Origin: WJKK01 sp964638225
GTDB taxonomy: Bacteria; Patescibacteriota; WWE3; UBA101185; UBA10185
Assembly: GCA_964638225.1 (NCBI GenBank)
Contig: CAZWYL010000003.1
Span: 1-64,000, forward strand
Length of the DNA: 64,000 nucleotides
Direction: 5' to 3'
In this document: positions 7,275 to 15,171 of the stretch, piece by piece
Layout: each line of letters begins with the position of its first letter
Numbering within the stretch: position 1 is the stretch's first letter
Position numbers and translations under genes: made by a program
The notes under the pieces: generated by a model
Databases searched by the model: none
What the model was told of the DNA's origin: nothing
Seen by the model: the letters and a program-made list of their open reading frames with translations, nothing else

Positions 7275-9563
7275 ATGAATAAAGAAACTGCCCACATTCT
7301 AAATTTTTCCGATATTAGAAAAGCTGACCTCCCCTATGTAGGTGGAAAGGGAGCCAATCTTGGTGAGATGTTTTCATCAGGCATTCCCGTACCTGACGGT
7401 TTTGTTGTTACCGCAAAAGCCTACTTTGACTTTCTAGACACAACTTCCTTACGACAAAAAATTTTGACCGAGCTTTCCGATCTTAATTTGGATGATTCCA
7501 ATGCGCTTACTCAAGCTTCAAACAATATAAAGACGGCTATTTTGGCTGCGAAAATGCCTAGTGACTTAAAAGAGAAGATTAAGGATGCGTATCATCATCT
7601 TTCTGGAGAACATAATGCTTTAGTTGCGGTTCGTTCCTCTGCTACTGCTGAGGACTTGCCCGACGCTTCCTTTGCTGGTCAGCAAGAGACTTATCTAAAT
7701 GTTGAGGGTACGGATTCAGTAATAAAAAGTGTACAAAAATGCTGGGCTTCTTTGTTTGAAGCTCGAGCTATTTTCTATCGTACTGAGAATGGATTCGATC
7801 ATCTTAAAGTTGGTATTGCGGTTCCTGTTCAGCGAATGGTTCAATCTGACATATCAGGGATTATGTTTACGGTAAATCCTTTGACAAACGACATGAGCGA
7901 AATTTCAATCGAAGCAGCTTACGGTTTAGGCCAGCCTATTGTCTCCGGTGAAGTAACTCCTGATCAATATATTGTGGATAAGGAATCAAATGAGATTAAG
8001 TCCAAGCATCTGTCTTTGCAGAAATGGCAATTAACAAAAGCAGGTAAAACACCCATTTCTAAAGCTCACCAGAAGGGACAAAAAATGGAGGATGAGGATA
8101 TTCGGGAGTTGGCAAAAATCGGAAAACATATAGAGGAGCATTACGGAAATCCCCAGGATATAGAGTGGGCTATGGAAAATGAAGAACTTTTGATAGTTCA
8201 ATCCCGTCCGGTAACTACTATGAATAGGAAAAAGGAAGAGATAATAACGATTGTTGATCCAGATCAAGCCTCAAGGTTTTTACTTGAAGGTTTAGGAGCA
8301 TCTCCAGGAGTGGCTTCGGGACCGGTTAAGGTTATAAAAGACGCTACAGAAATTTCTAAAGTTAAAAAAGGAGATGTCCTTGTTGCTGTAATGACGAACC
8401 CAGATTTTGTACCGGCAATGAAAAGAGCTTGTGCCATACTAACTGATGAAGGTGGTAGAACTTCACACGCTGCCATAGTCAGTAGAGAGTTAGGAATCCC
8501 CGCTATTGTAGGTTCTCAGTCTGCAACAAAGATGCTTCATGGGGGAGAAGTAATAACAGTAGACGGTTCGAGTGGAAAGGTTTATTCTGAGAATATAACT
8601 AAGCAAGAGAAGGTTGAAGTTGATGATATAGATTACGACAGCTTAAAAACTGCTACTAAAATCTATATGAACTTGGCAGAACCTGAACTAGCTTATGATA
8701 TGGCTCAGAAAAACGTGGATGGTGTAGGCCTCCTGCGAGCAGAATTTATGATTGCGCAAATAGGTGAGCATCCACGTATGTTTATTAAGGAAGGCAAGCA
8801 ACAGGAATTTATTGATACACTTGCGGATGATCTTGCTGTTTTTGCCGAAGCTTTTGATCCTCATCCAGTTGTTTATAGATTTACAGACTTTAGGACCAAT
8901 GAGTATGCAAATCTAGAGGGAGGTCAAGAGTTTGAAAGAGAAGAGCCAAATCCAATGATTGGTTTTAGAGGAGTTAGCAGGTATTTAGAGGATGACGATG
9001 TTTTTGAATTAGAGCTTGAGGCTATTAAGAAGGTCCGTAACAAAATGGGTCATAAAAATTTGTGGGTAATGTATCCGTTTGTGAGGACTGTAGAACAGCT
9101 GAAAGAAGTAAAGAAGATTACTGCAGCCAACGGTCTCCGCCGCAGCGCCAACTTTCAAATATGGATGATGGTTGAGATACCTTCTAATGTTATCTTATTG
9201 GATGATTTTATAGATGTTGGTATTGATGGAGTTTCGGTTGGAACCAATGACTTAACCATGCTCACTTTGGGAGTTGATAGAGATAATGAAAGAGTTGCGG
9301 AAGTTTATAGTGAGATGAATCCAGCTGTATTAAAGAGCTTGGAGAAAATTGTAACTACGTGTAAAAATAGAGAGATAACCTGTTCCATTTGCGGTCAAGC
9401 CCCCTCGGTTTATCCTGAGTTAGTAAAAATGCTCACTCGTTGGGGTATTACTTCAATTTCTGTCAGTCCAGATGTTTTGGATAAGACTCGCAAGATTGTC
9501 TATGATGCTGAAGCAGAATTGTTGAAGGAAAAACATAAAGAAAATTCCAAAAAGGAAAACTGA
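7275..9563 (+). CDS. ppsA: Phosphoenolpyruvate synthase
   Basis: Interconverts pyruvate, ATP and water with PEP, AMP and phosphate in the cytoplasm. Three domains are visible. The N-terminal ATP-binding domain has VGGKGANLGEM at about residues 22-32 and VRSSATAEDLPDASFAGQQE near 117-136. The swivelling phosphohistidine domain has GGRTSHAAIVSRELGIPAIV, with the catalytic His at 398. The C-terminal TIM barrel has the catalytic Cys at 706 in CSICGQAPS. The 762-residue length is slightly shorter than most. Its TGA stop overlaps the ATG of enolase (TGATG), so the pair is translationally coupled. In organisms without pyruvate kinase this enzyme can run towards pyruvate and ATP. That is a possibility here, not shown. 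Confidence 0.93.
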   Translation: MNKETAHILNFSDIRKADLPYVGGKGANLGEMFSSGIPVPDGFVVTAKAYFDFLDTTSLRQKILTELSDLNLDDSNALTQASNNIKTAILAAKMPSDLKEKIKDAYHHLSGEHNALVAVRSSATAEDLPDASFAGQQETYLNVEGTDSVIKSVQKCWASLFEARAIFYRTENGFDHLKVGIAVPVQRMVQSDISGIMFTVNPLTNDMSEISIEAAYGLGQPIVSGEVTPDQYIVDKESNEIKSKHLSLQKWQLTKAGKTPISKAHQKGQKMEDEDIRELAKIGKHIEEHYGNPQDIEWAMENEELLIVQSRPVTTMNRKKEEIITIVDPDQASRFLLEGLGASPGVASGPVKVIKDATEISKVKKGDVLVAVMTNPDFVPAMKRACAILTDEGGRTSHAAIVSRELGIPAIVGSQSATKMLHGGEVITVDGSSGKVYSENITKQEKVEVDDIDYDSLKTATKIYMNLAEPELAYDMAQKNVDGVGLLRAEFMIAQIGEHPRMFIKEGKQQEFIDTLADDLAVFAEAFDPHPVVYRFTDFRTNEYANLEGGQEFEREEPNPMIGFRGVSRYLEDDDVFELELEAIKKVRNKMGHKNLWVMYPFVRTVEQLKEVKKITAANGLRRSANFQIWMMVEIPSNVILLDDFIDVGIDGVSVGTNDLTMLTLGVDRDNERVAEVYSEMNPAVLKSLEKIVTTCKNREITCSICGQAPSVYPELVKMLTRWGITSISVSPDVLDKTRKIVYDAEAELLKEKHKENSKKEN

Positions 9564-10789
9564 TGAGTGCAATAAAATCTATAGAAGCTTACAAAGTACT
9601 TAACTCAAGAAGTGATTGGACTGTTTGTGTTTTGCTAGAGCTTCAGGATGGTACCAAAGTAAAACAAACTATCCCGGAGGGTGCTTCAAAGGGGCAGAAC
9701 GAGGCAATTTCGCTTCCCGTAGAGGATGCAATTAGAAATATTAAGATTGATATTGCACCTGCCCTTATAGGTTTGGATCCGGTTAATCAAGAGAAAGTCG
9801 ACAGTTTAATGCTTGAATTAGATGGAACCCCTAACAAATCTAATTTAGGAGGTAATGCTATTTTGCCAGTTTCTTTAGCAGTTGCAAAATCTGCTGCAGT
9901 TTCGAGAGGTCAGGATCTTTACTTTTACTTAAAGGAGCTTTACGGAAATAACTCAGAGGTTAAATTCCCTACTCCGGTATTTAATATTTTAAATGGCGGT
10001 GAGCATGCAGATAATGGCTTGTCTTTTCAAGAGTTTATGGTTATTCCAGCTATGGGAAAATCTTATGAGAAAAAGCTGGAGATTGGGGTGGATTGTTATA
10101 AAAGTTTAGCGAACAAGCTGCATGAGCATGGTTATTCAACAGGGGTTGGAGATGAGGGAGGGTTTGCTCCTGAAGGTATTTCAGTTACTAACGCGTTAAA
10201 CAAGCTTTCAGAGGCTGTTGAGGAGGCTGGGTACAAGCTAGGTCGAGACGTCTTTTTGGGAACTGATGTTGCAGCAGGTAGTTTTTACGATCCCGAAAAA
10301 GATGTATATGATTTGAGAGATGAAAGTAAGATCCTTCCACTAGCAGAATTTATTGATTTTTATGATAATCTGTTGAAGGAATACCCCATAATATATTTAG
10401 AAGACCCTCTATTTGAGTCCAACTTTGATTCTTGGAGTGCTCTCTTTGCAAAATTTCATGAGAGGGTCATGGTTGTTGGGGATGATCTTGTAGTTACAAA
10501 TTCTAAGATTTTAGATAAGGCTTTAGAACATAAAACTATCAATGCCGTGATAGTCAAACTTAATCAAGTAGGAACTTTAACTGAAACTTTTGACTTTGTT
10601 CGCAAGGCGCAGGAAAATGGTCTGGTTACGATAGTTTCCCATAGAAGCGGCGAGACTGCAGAAGACACTTTCCCTTCTGATTTGGCATTAGCTGTTGGAG
10701 CAGATTTTGTAAAATTCGGAGCAACTGCTCGGGGTGAGCGAGTAGTGAAGTATAACCGTCTGCTTGAGATTTATCACGCTTTAAGTTGA
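9563..10789 (+). CDS. eno: Enolase (divergent)
   Basis: Converts 2-phosphoglycerate to PEP. The active-site positions of enolase can be matched: E157 (FQEFMVIP), E198 (GDEGGFAP), metal ligands D235, E280 (YLEDPLFES) and D307 (VVGDDLVVTN), catalytic K332 (VKLNQVGTLTET), H360-R361-S362 and K384. Several normally fixed motifs are altered: SRGNPTV is SRSDWTV, SGASTG is EGASKG, and the C-terminal Ser-Arg region reads GATARGERV. At 408 residues it is a little short. All catalytic groups survive, so enolase activity is likely. It overlaps ppsA by one base, which links 2-phosphoglycerate to PEP and pyruvate in one transcript. It is tail to tail with the DedA-mutase fusion, 3 nt apart. Confidence 0.85.
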   Translation: MSAIKSIEAYKVLNSRSDWTVCVLLELQDGTKVKQTIPEGASKGQNEAISLPVEDAIRNIKIDIAPALIGLDPVNQEKVDSLMLELDGTPNKSNLGGNAILPVSLAVAKSAAVSRGQDLYFYLKELYGNNSEVKFPTPVFNILNGGEHADNGLSFQEFMVIPAMGKSYEKKLEIGVDCYKSLANKLHEHGYSTGVGDEGGFAPEGISVTNALNKLSEAVEEAGYKLGRDVFLGTDVAAGSFYDPEKDVYDLRDESKILPLAEFIDFYDNLLKEYPIIYLEDPLFESNFDSWSALFAKFHERVMVVGDDLVVTNSKILDKALEHKTINAVIVKLNQVGTLTETFDFVRKAQENGLVTIVSHRSGETAEDTFPSDLALAVGADFVKFGATARGERVVKYNRLLEIYHALS

Positions 10790-10792
10790 TTA

Positions 10793-12178
10793 TTATTCAA
10801 CGATGTAAGCAGCGTAATCTTGTCCTAGCTGGGTTTCTACTGTGGCTGTTTCCTCATCGCTTAAGCTTTCAAAGTACTTCCTAAAGCACCTGATAGAATT
10901 TCCGTGACAGGATACGGCAACATTAATCTGTTTTTCTTTCATTTCTTTAACGAGTTCATCCGCAAAATCACTGACTCTTTTGTAGACCATGCCTATGCTT
11001 TCACCATGAGGGGGCTGTCCGTGATAAGTTCTTCTAATTTTGTGTAGAAATTCCGGATTCTTTTTATGCCACTCAAGTTTATTTTTCCCCTGGAGATCTC
11101 CATAGGAGCGTTCTTTAATTCTTTCATCAGTATTAATTGGGAGGTTTTTTGCTGATTCATTAAGAGACATAGCTATTTCCATTGTTTGCATTGCTCTTTT
11201 TTGGGGAGAAGAGATAAGTTTATCAATCTTTTTATTCTTTAGTTTTTCGGCAAGAACTTCTGCCTGTTCCTTTCCTTTTTCTGTAATTGGCGCTGTTCTC
11301 CATCCGCTGAATACATATTTTTCATTATCAACACTTTGTCCATGCCTGAAAATATAAAGTGTGGGTAGTTCATTTGATTCATCTTTTGGTAATTCATCTA
11401 CTTCTCTATATTCTAGTTTGCTTTTGGCTTTTTCAAGTTCTTCTTTAGTTATTTCGGGCGAAGGTTGTTTTTTTAGTTTTTCGTACTCTGCTAACACTTC
11501 TTCATTTTTACGGTTTGGAATGGCGGGATTATCTTCCAAAAGTTCTCCTTTTTCCCTTTTTCTATAAAAGTAATAATAACCTCCTATTAAAGCCAATACG
11601 AAGACTATTTTCATGATATTGTCTGCTGTATCCAATCCTTCCATAAAAGATTCGGTTGCTGACAGTCCCGCGTAGCCTATGTATAAGAAAAAGAGATTAC
11701 GGAAAATACTCCCTATAAAAGTACCAACAACAAATACTTTAAATTTTAGTTTTATTATTCCGCAGATAACAGATACGGGAGAGCTAGGCATTACCGGAAT
11801 GCTTCTTAAAAATATTAAAGTTAAATAGTCTTTTGCAGTTCCGTCAAAACGAGCTCCGATTTTTTCTACTTCCCTGTGGGATACGCCTATAAATTTTCCG
11901 AATTTACCTATGATAATGTCTTCTGCAATGTCGGAAACCACATATAAAAAAGAAGTTCCTACAACCCTGCCCAAGGCTCCTATTAATGAAATTGCGATTA
12001 GGAATAGCATGGTTTTATTCTGTGCCTTGGCTATACTTCCGGTAATTCCCATGACAAAAGGAGATGGGATTGGAGCAAGTATCTCTTCAATAATGGTTCC
12101 AAGGAAAGTGAATAATTCTATGGGAATCTTATTTGCTAAGATTTCCAGATAGTTCATTATTTCAGTAAAAATATGCAT
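10793..12178 (-). CDS. DedA/VTT membrane protein fused to a phosphoglycerate-mutase-like domain
   Basis: A two-part protein of 461 residues. Residues 1-205 are a DedA/VTT (SNARE-associated Golgi) membrane domain with EEILAPIPSP at 31-40 and FLRSIPVMPSSPVSVICG at 123-140, plus several hydrophobic helices. A charged linker (about 206-270) leads to a histidine-phosphatase-superfamily domain. It has RHGQS (H279), FSGWRTAPITEKG, ERSYGDLQGKNK (E356), PPHGES and CHGNS (H425). GW...P.TEKG and ER.YG.LQG are features of cofactor-dependent phosphoglycerate mutase rather than of a general phosphatase. The family's long insert before the GES motif is shortened. The reading frame is continuous through the junction. 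It ends 3 nt from the enolase stop. A membrane-bound glycolytic mutase is my inference. A phosphatase acting on a lipid-linked substrate carried by the DedA part is the alternative. Confidence 0.85.
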   Translation of the reverse strand: MHIFTEIMNYLEILANKIPIELFTFLGTIIEEILAPIPSPFVMGITGSIAKAQNKTMLFLIAISLIGALGRVVGTSFLYVVSDIAEDIIIGKFGKFIGVSHREVEKIGARFDGTAKDYLTLIFLRSIPVMPSSPVSVICGIIKLKFKVFVVGTFIGSIFRNLFFLYIGYAGLSATESFMEGLDTADNIMKIVFVLALIGGYYYFYRKREKGELLEDNPAIPNRKNEEVLAEYEKLKKQPSPEITKEELEKAKSKLEYREVDELPKDESNELPTLYIFRHGQSVDNEKYVFSGWRTAPITEKGKEQAEVLAEKLKNKKIDKLISSPQKRAMQTMEIAMSLNESAKNLPINTDERIKERSYGDLQGKNKLEWHKKNPEFLHKIRRTYHGQPPHGESIGMVYKRVSDFADELVKEMKEKQINVAVSCHGNSIRCFRKYFESLSDEETATVETQLGQDYAAYIVE

Positions 12179-12236
12179 AACATTATTAGGATACCTTAAT
12201 TCAGGGGTAAGTCCAAGGGTATAAATGAGTTATCTA

Positions 12237-12866
12237 TTAGTTGTATTTTCTTACAACACCGGTTACTTTACCTTGTATTTGGAGTTCGTCTGCGTCAACA
12301 TAGATAGGGTCCATTTTTGAGTTGGCAGGCTGAAGTCTTATTTCCCCATTTCCTTCGTTATAGTAAGTCTTTAGGGTTGCAAAACCGTTATTTATTAGCG
12401 CGACTACAATATCTCCGTCTTCTGCAGTATTTTGTTGCTGTATAACCACATAGTCACCGTTAAAAATTCCTTGATCTATCATTGAGTCCCCCTTGACTTG
12501 GAGTACATAGCACCTTCTATTTTTGGAAACCAGATCAGCCGAAACCATTACAGTTTCGAGTGAGTTTTCTATAGCCTCAATTGGTTCTCCGGCAGCAATA
12601 TATCCAATTAAAGGAAGTTCAATCCCTTGCATTGAGGTATCTATGATGTCTGTAATAATTTCAATTCCTCTAACTGCTCCATCATATCTTTTAATGAAAC
12701 CTTTTTTTTCGAGAGCGGTAAGATGTTCGTGTACGGTGGCTAAAGATGAAAGCTCCATAGCGTCAGCTATTTCTTGAAGAGTAGGGGAGGTGCTGTTTTT
12801 TTGGATAAACTGGGAAATAAAATTTAATACTTGTTTCTGACGTTTATAGAGTGTTGCTGGACTCAT
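12237..12866 (-). CDS. lexA: LexA repressor
   Basis: SOS repressor and self-cleaving serine protease of 209 residues. The winged-helix domain has PTLQEIADAMELSS at about 28-41 and TVHEHLTALEKKGFI at 44-58. The cleavage site is A92-G93 in GYIAAGEPI. The catalytic dyad is S128 (KGDSMID) and K166 (FATLKTYY). It starts with ATG behind a strong AAGGAG ribosome binding site, unlike most neighbours. Its upstream region carries a 13-nt sequence that also lies before the divergent uvrB gene, a candidate operator. Cleavage after DNA damage would require RecA, which is not in this window. Confidence 0.95.
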   Translation of the reverse strand: MSPATLYKRQKQVLNFISQFIQKNSTSPTLQEIADAMELSSLATVHEHLTALEKKGFIKRYDGAVRGIEIITDIIDTSMQGIELPLIGYIAAGEPIEAIENSLETVMVSADLVSKNRRCYVLQVKGDSMIDQGIFNGDYVVIQQQNTAEDGDIVVALINNGFATLKTYYNEGNGEIRLQPANSKMDPIYVDADELQIQGKVTGVVRKYN

Positions 12867-12919
12867 TAATTCTCCTTTTTTAAATTTTTAATAATTTCCC
12901 AAAGGGGCTTTATATTTTT

Positions 12920-13073
12920 GGGTTTTATTTGTATTAAATTCAGTTTACCGAAAAAATAGCGAAAGTGTCAAGATTAATTTTTAAGAAAATGCTTTTGCCT
13001 TCATAGAGGGGATATTTGAGGCCTTACTCATTTGTATTTTTTAGAAATTCCTCACAAATAAAACCCGAATAAA
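12920..13073. promoter_or_regulatory. Candidate LexA operators between lexA and uvrB
   Basis: The 13-mer ACAAATAAAACCC is present at 13054-13066 facing uvrB. It occurs again as its exact reverse complement at 12920-12932, facing lexA, so each gene has one copy in the same orientation to transcription. At uvrB it overlaps AAACCCGAATAAA (13061-13073), which recurs exactly before uvrA (17632-17644). The motif is not an obvious palindrome, so a LexA dimer site is inferred from the genes it precedes. Confidence 0.45.
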
Positions 13074-13091
13074 CTGTGATAGAATTTCCTT

Positions 13092-15137
13092 GTGTTTAAA
13101 TTAAAGTCGGAATACAAGCCAACGGGAGATCAACCTCAGGCCATAAAAGAGTTGACCTCGGGAGTAATGAAAGGCAAAGATCATCAAGTTCTTTTGGGGG
13201 TTACGGGATCGGGCAAGACTTTTACAATGGCAAACGTAGTGGCAAATGTAAACAAACCCACACTTGTAATATCTCATAATAAAACTTTGGCGGCTCAGTT
13301 ATACCAAGAATTTAGAGATTACTTCCCTGAAAATGCAGTAGAATACTTTGTTTCATATTACGACTACTATCAACCCGAAAGTTATATCCCTTCAACTGAT
13401 ACTTATATAGAGAAAGATTCAGCCATAAACGAGGAAATTGATAAATTAAGGCTTTCTACAACTACTTCGTTAATGACGCGGGAGGATGTAATAGTAGTAG
13501 CTTCTGTCTCCTGCATTTATAACTTAGGATCTCCTGCAGAATATTCAAAGATTGCTTTGGAATTACGTAGGGGAATGAAGCTTCGTATGGTTGATTTAAT
13601 AACTCGTCTCACGCAGCTTTTTTATGAACGCAATGACATGAGCTTTACAAGAGGGACTTTCAGGGTGCGCGGGGACGTAGTAGATGTTTTTCCTGCATAT
13701 AAGGATTATGCTGTTCGTCTAGAGGTGTTTGATGAAGTATTGAATTACATTGGTTTTTTTGATCCTTTAACTGGAGAGAAATTAAATAAAAAAGGTATAT
13801 CGATAGAAAAAAAAGACTCTACTGATAAAAGATACGCTAGAGAAGATTCAACAGATCCGGGGTTGGTATTAATTTATCCCGCAAAACATTACGTTGCACC
13901 AGAGGAAGGAAGAGAAGAGGCTTTTAAAGAAATACAGAAGGATTTAGAAAAAAGATTAAGGTTTTTGAAAAAAGCTGGGAAGGATTTGGAAGCCTATCGC
14001 TTGAAACAGAAGACTCAATATGATTTGGAGATGATGCGCGAGATTGGTTATTGTAAGGGCATAGAGAATTATTCGAGGTATTTTGATGGAAGAGATCCTG
14101 GAGACGCTCCATATACTTTATTGGACTTTTTTCCAGATGATTACTTAACAATAATAGATGAATCACACATAACAGTTCCACAGGTAAGGGGTATGCATAA
14201 TGGAGATCGAGCTCGAAAGGAAACTTTGGTTGAGTATGGATTCAGGCTTCCTTCGGCGTTAGACAACCGGCCCCTAAATTTTGATGAATTTTCAGAAAGA
14301 ATAGATCAGACAGTTTATACAAGTGCAACTCCAAGAGATTGGGAGATAGAACAATCTAGAGGAAGAGTTATTGAGCAAATTATACGTCCCACAGGGATAG
14401 TAGATCCAAAGATAAGTGTATTGCCCACCGAAAATCAGATACCAAACCTGTTGAAAAAAATAAAAGAAAGAACTTCTCGAGGTGAAAGGGTTTTGGTCAC
14501 CACCCTTACAAAAAAGATGGCGGAAGAATTATCAGTGTATTTATTAGAGAAGGGAATTAAAGCCACTTATCTACATTCAAATATAGATACTTTGGAAAGA
14601 ACTGATATTCTAGATGACCTGCGTAAGGGAGAATATGATGTTTTGGTTGGTATTAATCTACTTCGTGAAGGATTAGATCTGCCGGAAGTATCATTGGTTG
14701 TAATTTTGGACGCTGATAAGGAAGGGTTTCTTAGATCTGAGAATGCATTAATCCAGACCATGGGCCGTGCCGCGCGACACACTTTAGGTGAAGTTGTTAT
14801 GTACGCGGATAGTGTCACAGGCAGTATGCAGAGAGCTATTGATGAGGTGGAACGTAGAAGAGAAATTCAAATTGAGTATAATAAAGAAAATAATATAACT
14901 CCCCAAAGAATTGTTAAACCCATAAGAGAGAAATTAATAAAGGGTTTTATTAAGGATAAGGTTGAAAAAGATGCAATAATGGAGGACATAGACTATAACG
15001 AACTTCCTCCTCCGGAAATAAAGAAAGAAATAGATAAGCTGGAAAAACTAATGAAATATGAAGCAGAGGTCTTAAATTTTGAAAAAGCAGCAAAATATCG
15101 TGATAAAATTAGGGAAATCGGAAAGCTCATAGTATAA
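13092..15137 (+). CDS. uvrB: Excinuclease ABC subunit B
   Basis: UvrB is the damage-verifying helicase-like subunit of nucleotide excision repair. The 681 residues include the N-terminus SEYKPTGDQPQAI, Walker A GVTGSGKTFTMANV, the beta-hairpin region YYDYYQPESYIP, the DESH box (IIDESHITVPQ) and helicase motifs LREGLDLPEV and IQTMGRAARH. A C-terminal UVR domain (about 645-680, KYEAEVLNFEKAAKYRDK) binds UvrC. It starts at GTG with a TAGAAT -10-like box only 6 nt upstream and no ribosome binding site. The upstream motif shared with lexA and uvrA suggests SOS control. Confidence 0.97.
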   Translation: MFKLKSEYKPTGDQPQAIKELTSGVMKGKDHQVLLGVTGSGKTFTMANVVANVNKPTLVISHNKTLAAQLYQEFRDYFPENAVEYFVSYYDYYQPESYIPSTDTYIEKDSAINEEIDKLRLSTTTSLMTREDVIVVASVSCIYNLGSPAEYSKIALELRRGMKLRMVDLITRLTQLFYERNDMSFTRGTFRVRGDVVDVFPAYKDYAVRLEVFDEVLNYIGFFDPLTGEKLNKKGISIEKKDSTDKRYAREDSTDPGLVLIYPAKHYVAPEEGREEAFKEIQKDLEKRLRFLKKAGKDLEAYRLKQKTQYDLEMMREIGYCKGIENYSRYFDGRDPGDAPYTLLDFFPDDYLTIIDESHITVPQVRGMHNGDRARKETLVEYGFRLPSALDNRPLNFDEFSERIDQTVYTSATPRDWEIEQSRGRVIEQIIRPTGIVDPKISVLPTENQIPNLLKKIKERTSRGERVLVTTLTKKMAEELSVYLLEKGIKATYLHSNIDTLERTDILDDLRKGEYDVLVGINLLREGLDLPEVSLVVILDADKEGFLRSENALIQTMGRAARHTLGEVVMYADSVTGSMQRAIDEVERRREIQIEYNKENNITPQRIVKPIREKLIKGFIKDKVEKDAIMEDIDYNELPPPEIKKEIDKLEKLMKYEAEVLNFEKAAKYRDKIREIGKLIV

Positions 15138-15171
15138 TCCAAAACTACATAAGGACAGCGTTGAGGATTTT

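Noticed and set aside
9561..9563. UGA read as an amino acid, as in some CPR lineages
   Set aside because: TGA stops ppsA at the start of enolase and ends other genes at their family-typical lengths, and no family motif is crossed by an in-frame TGA.
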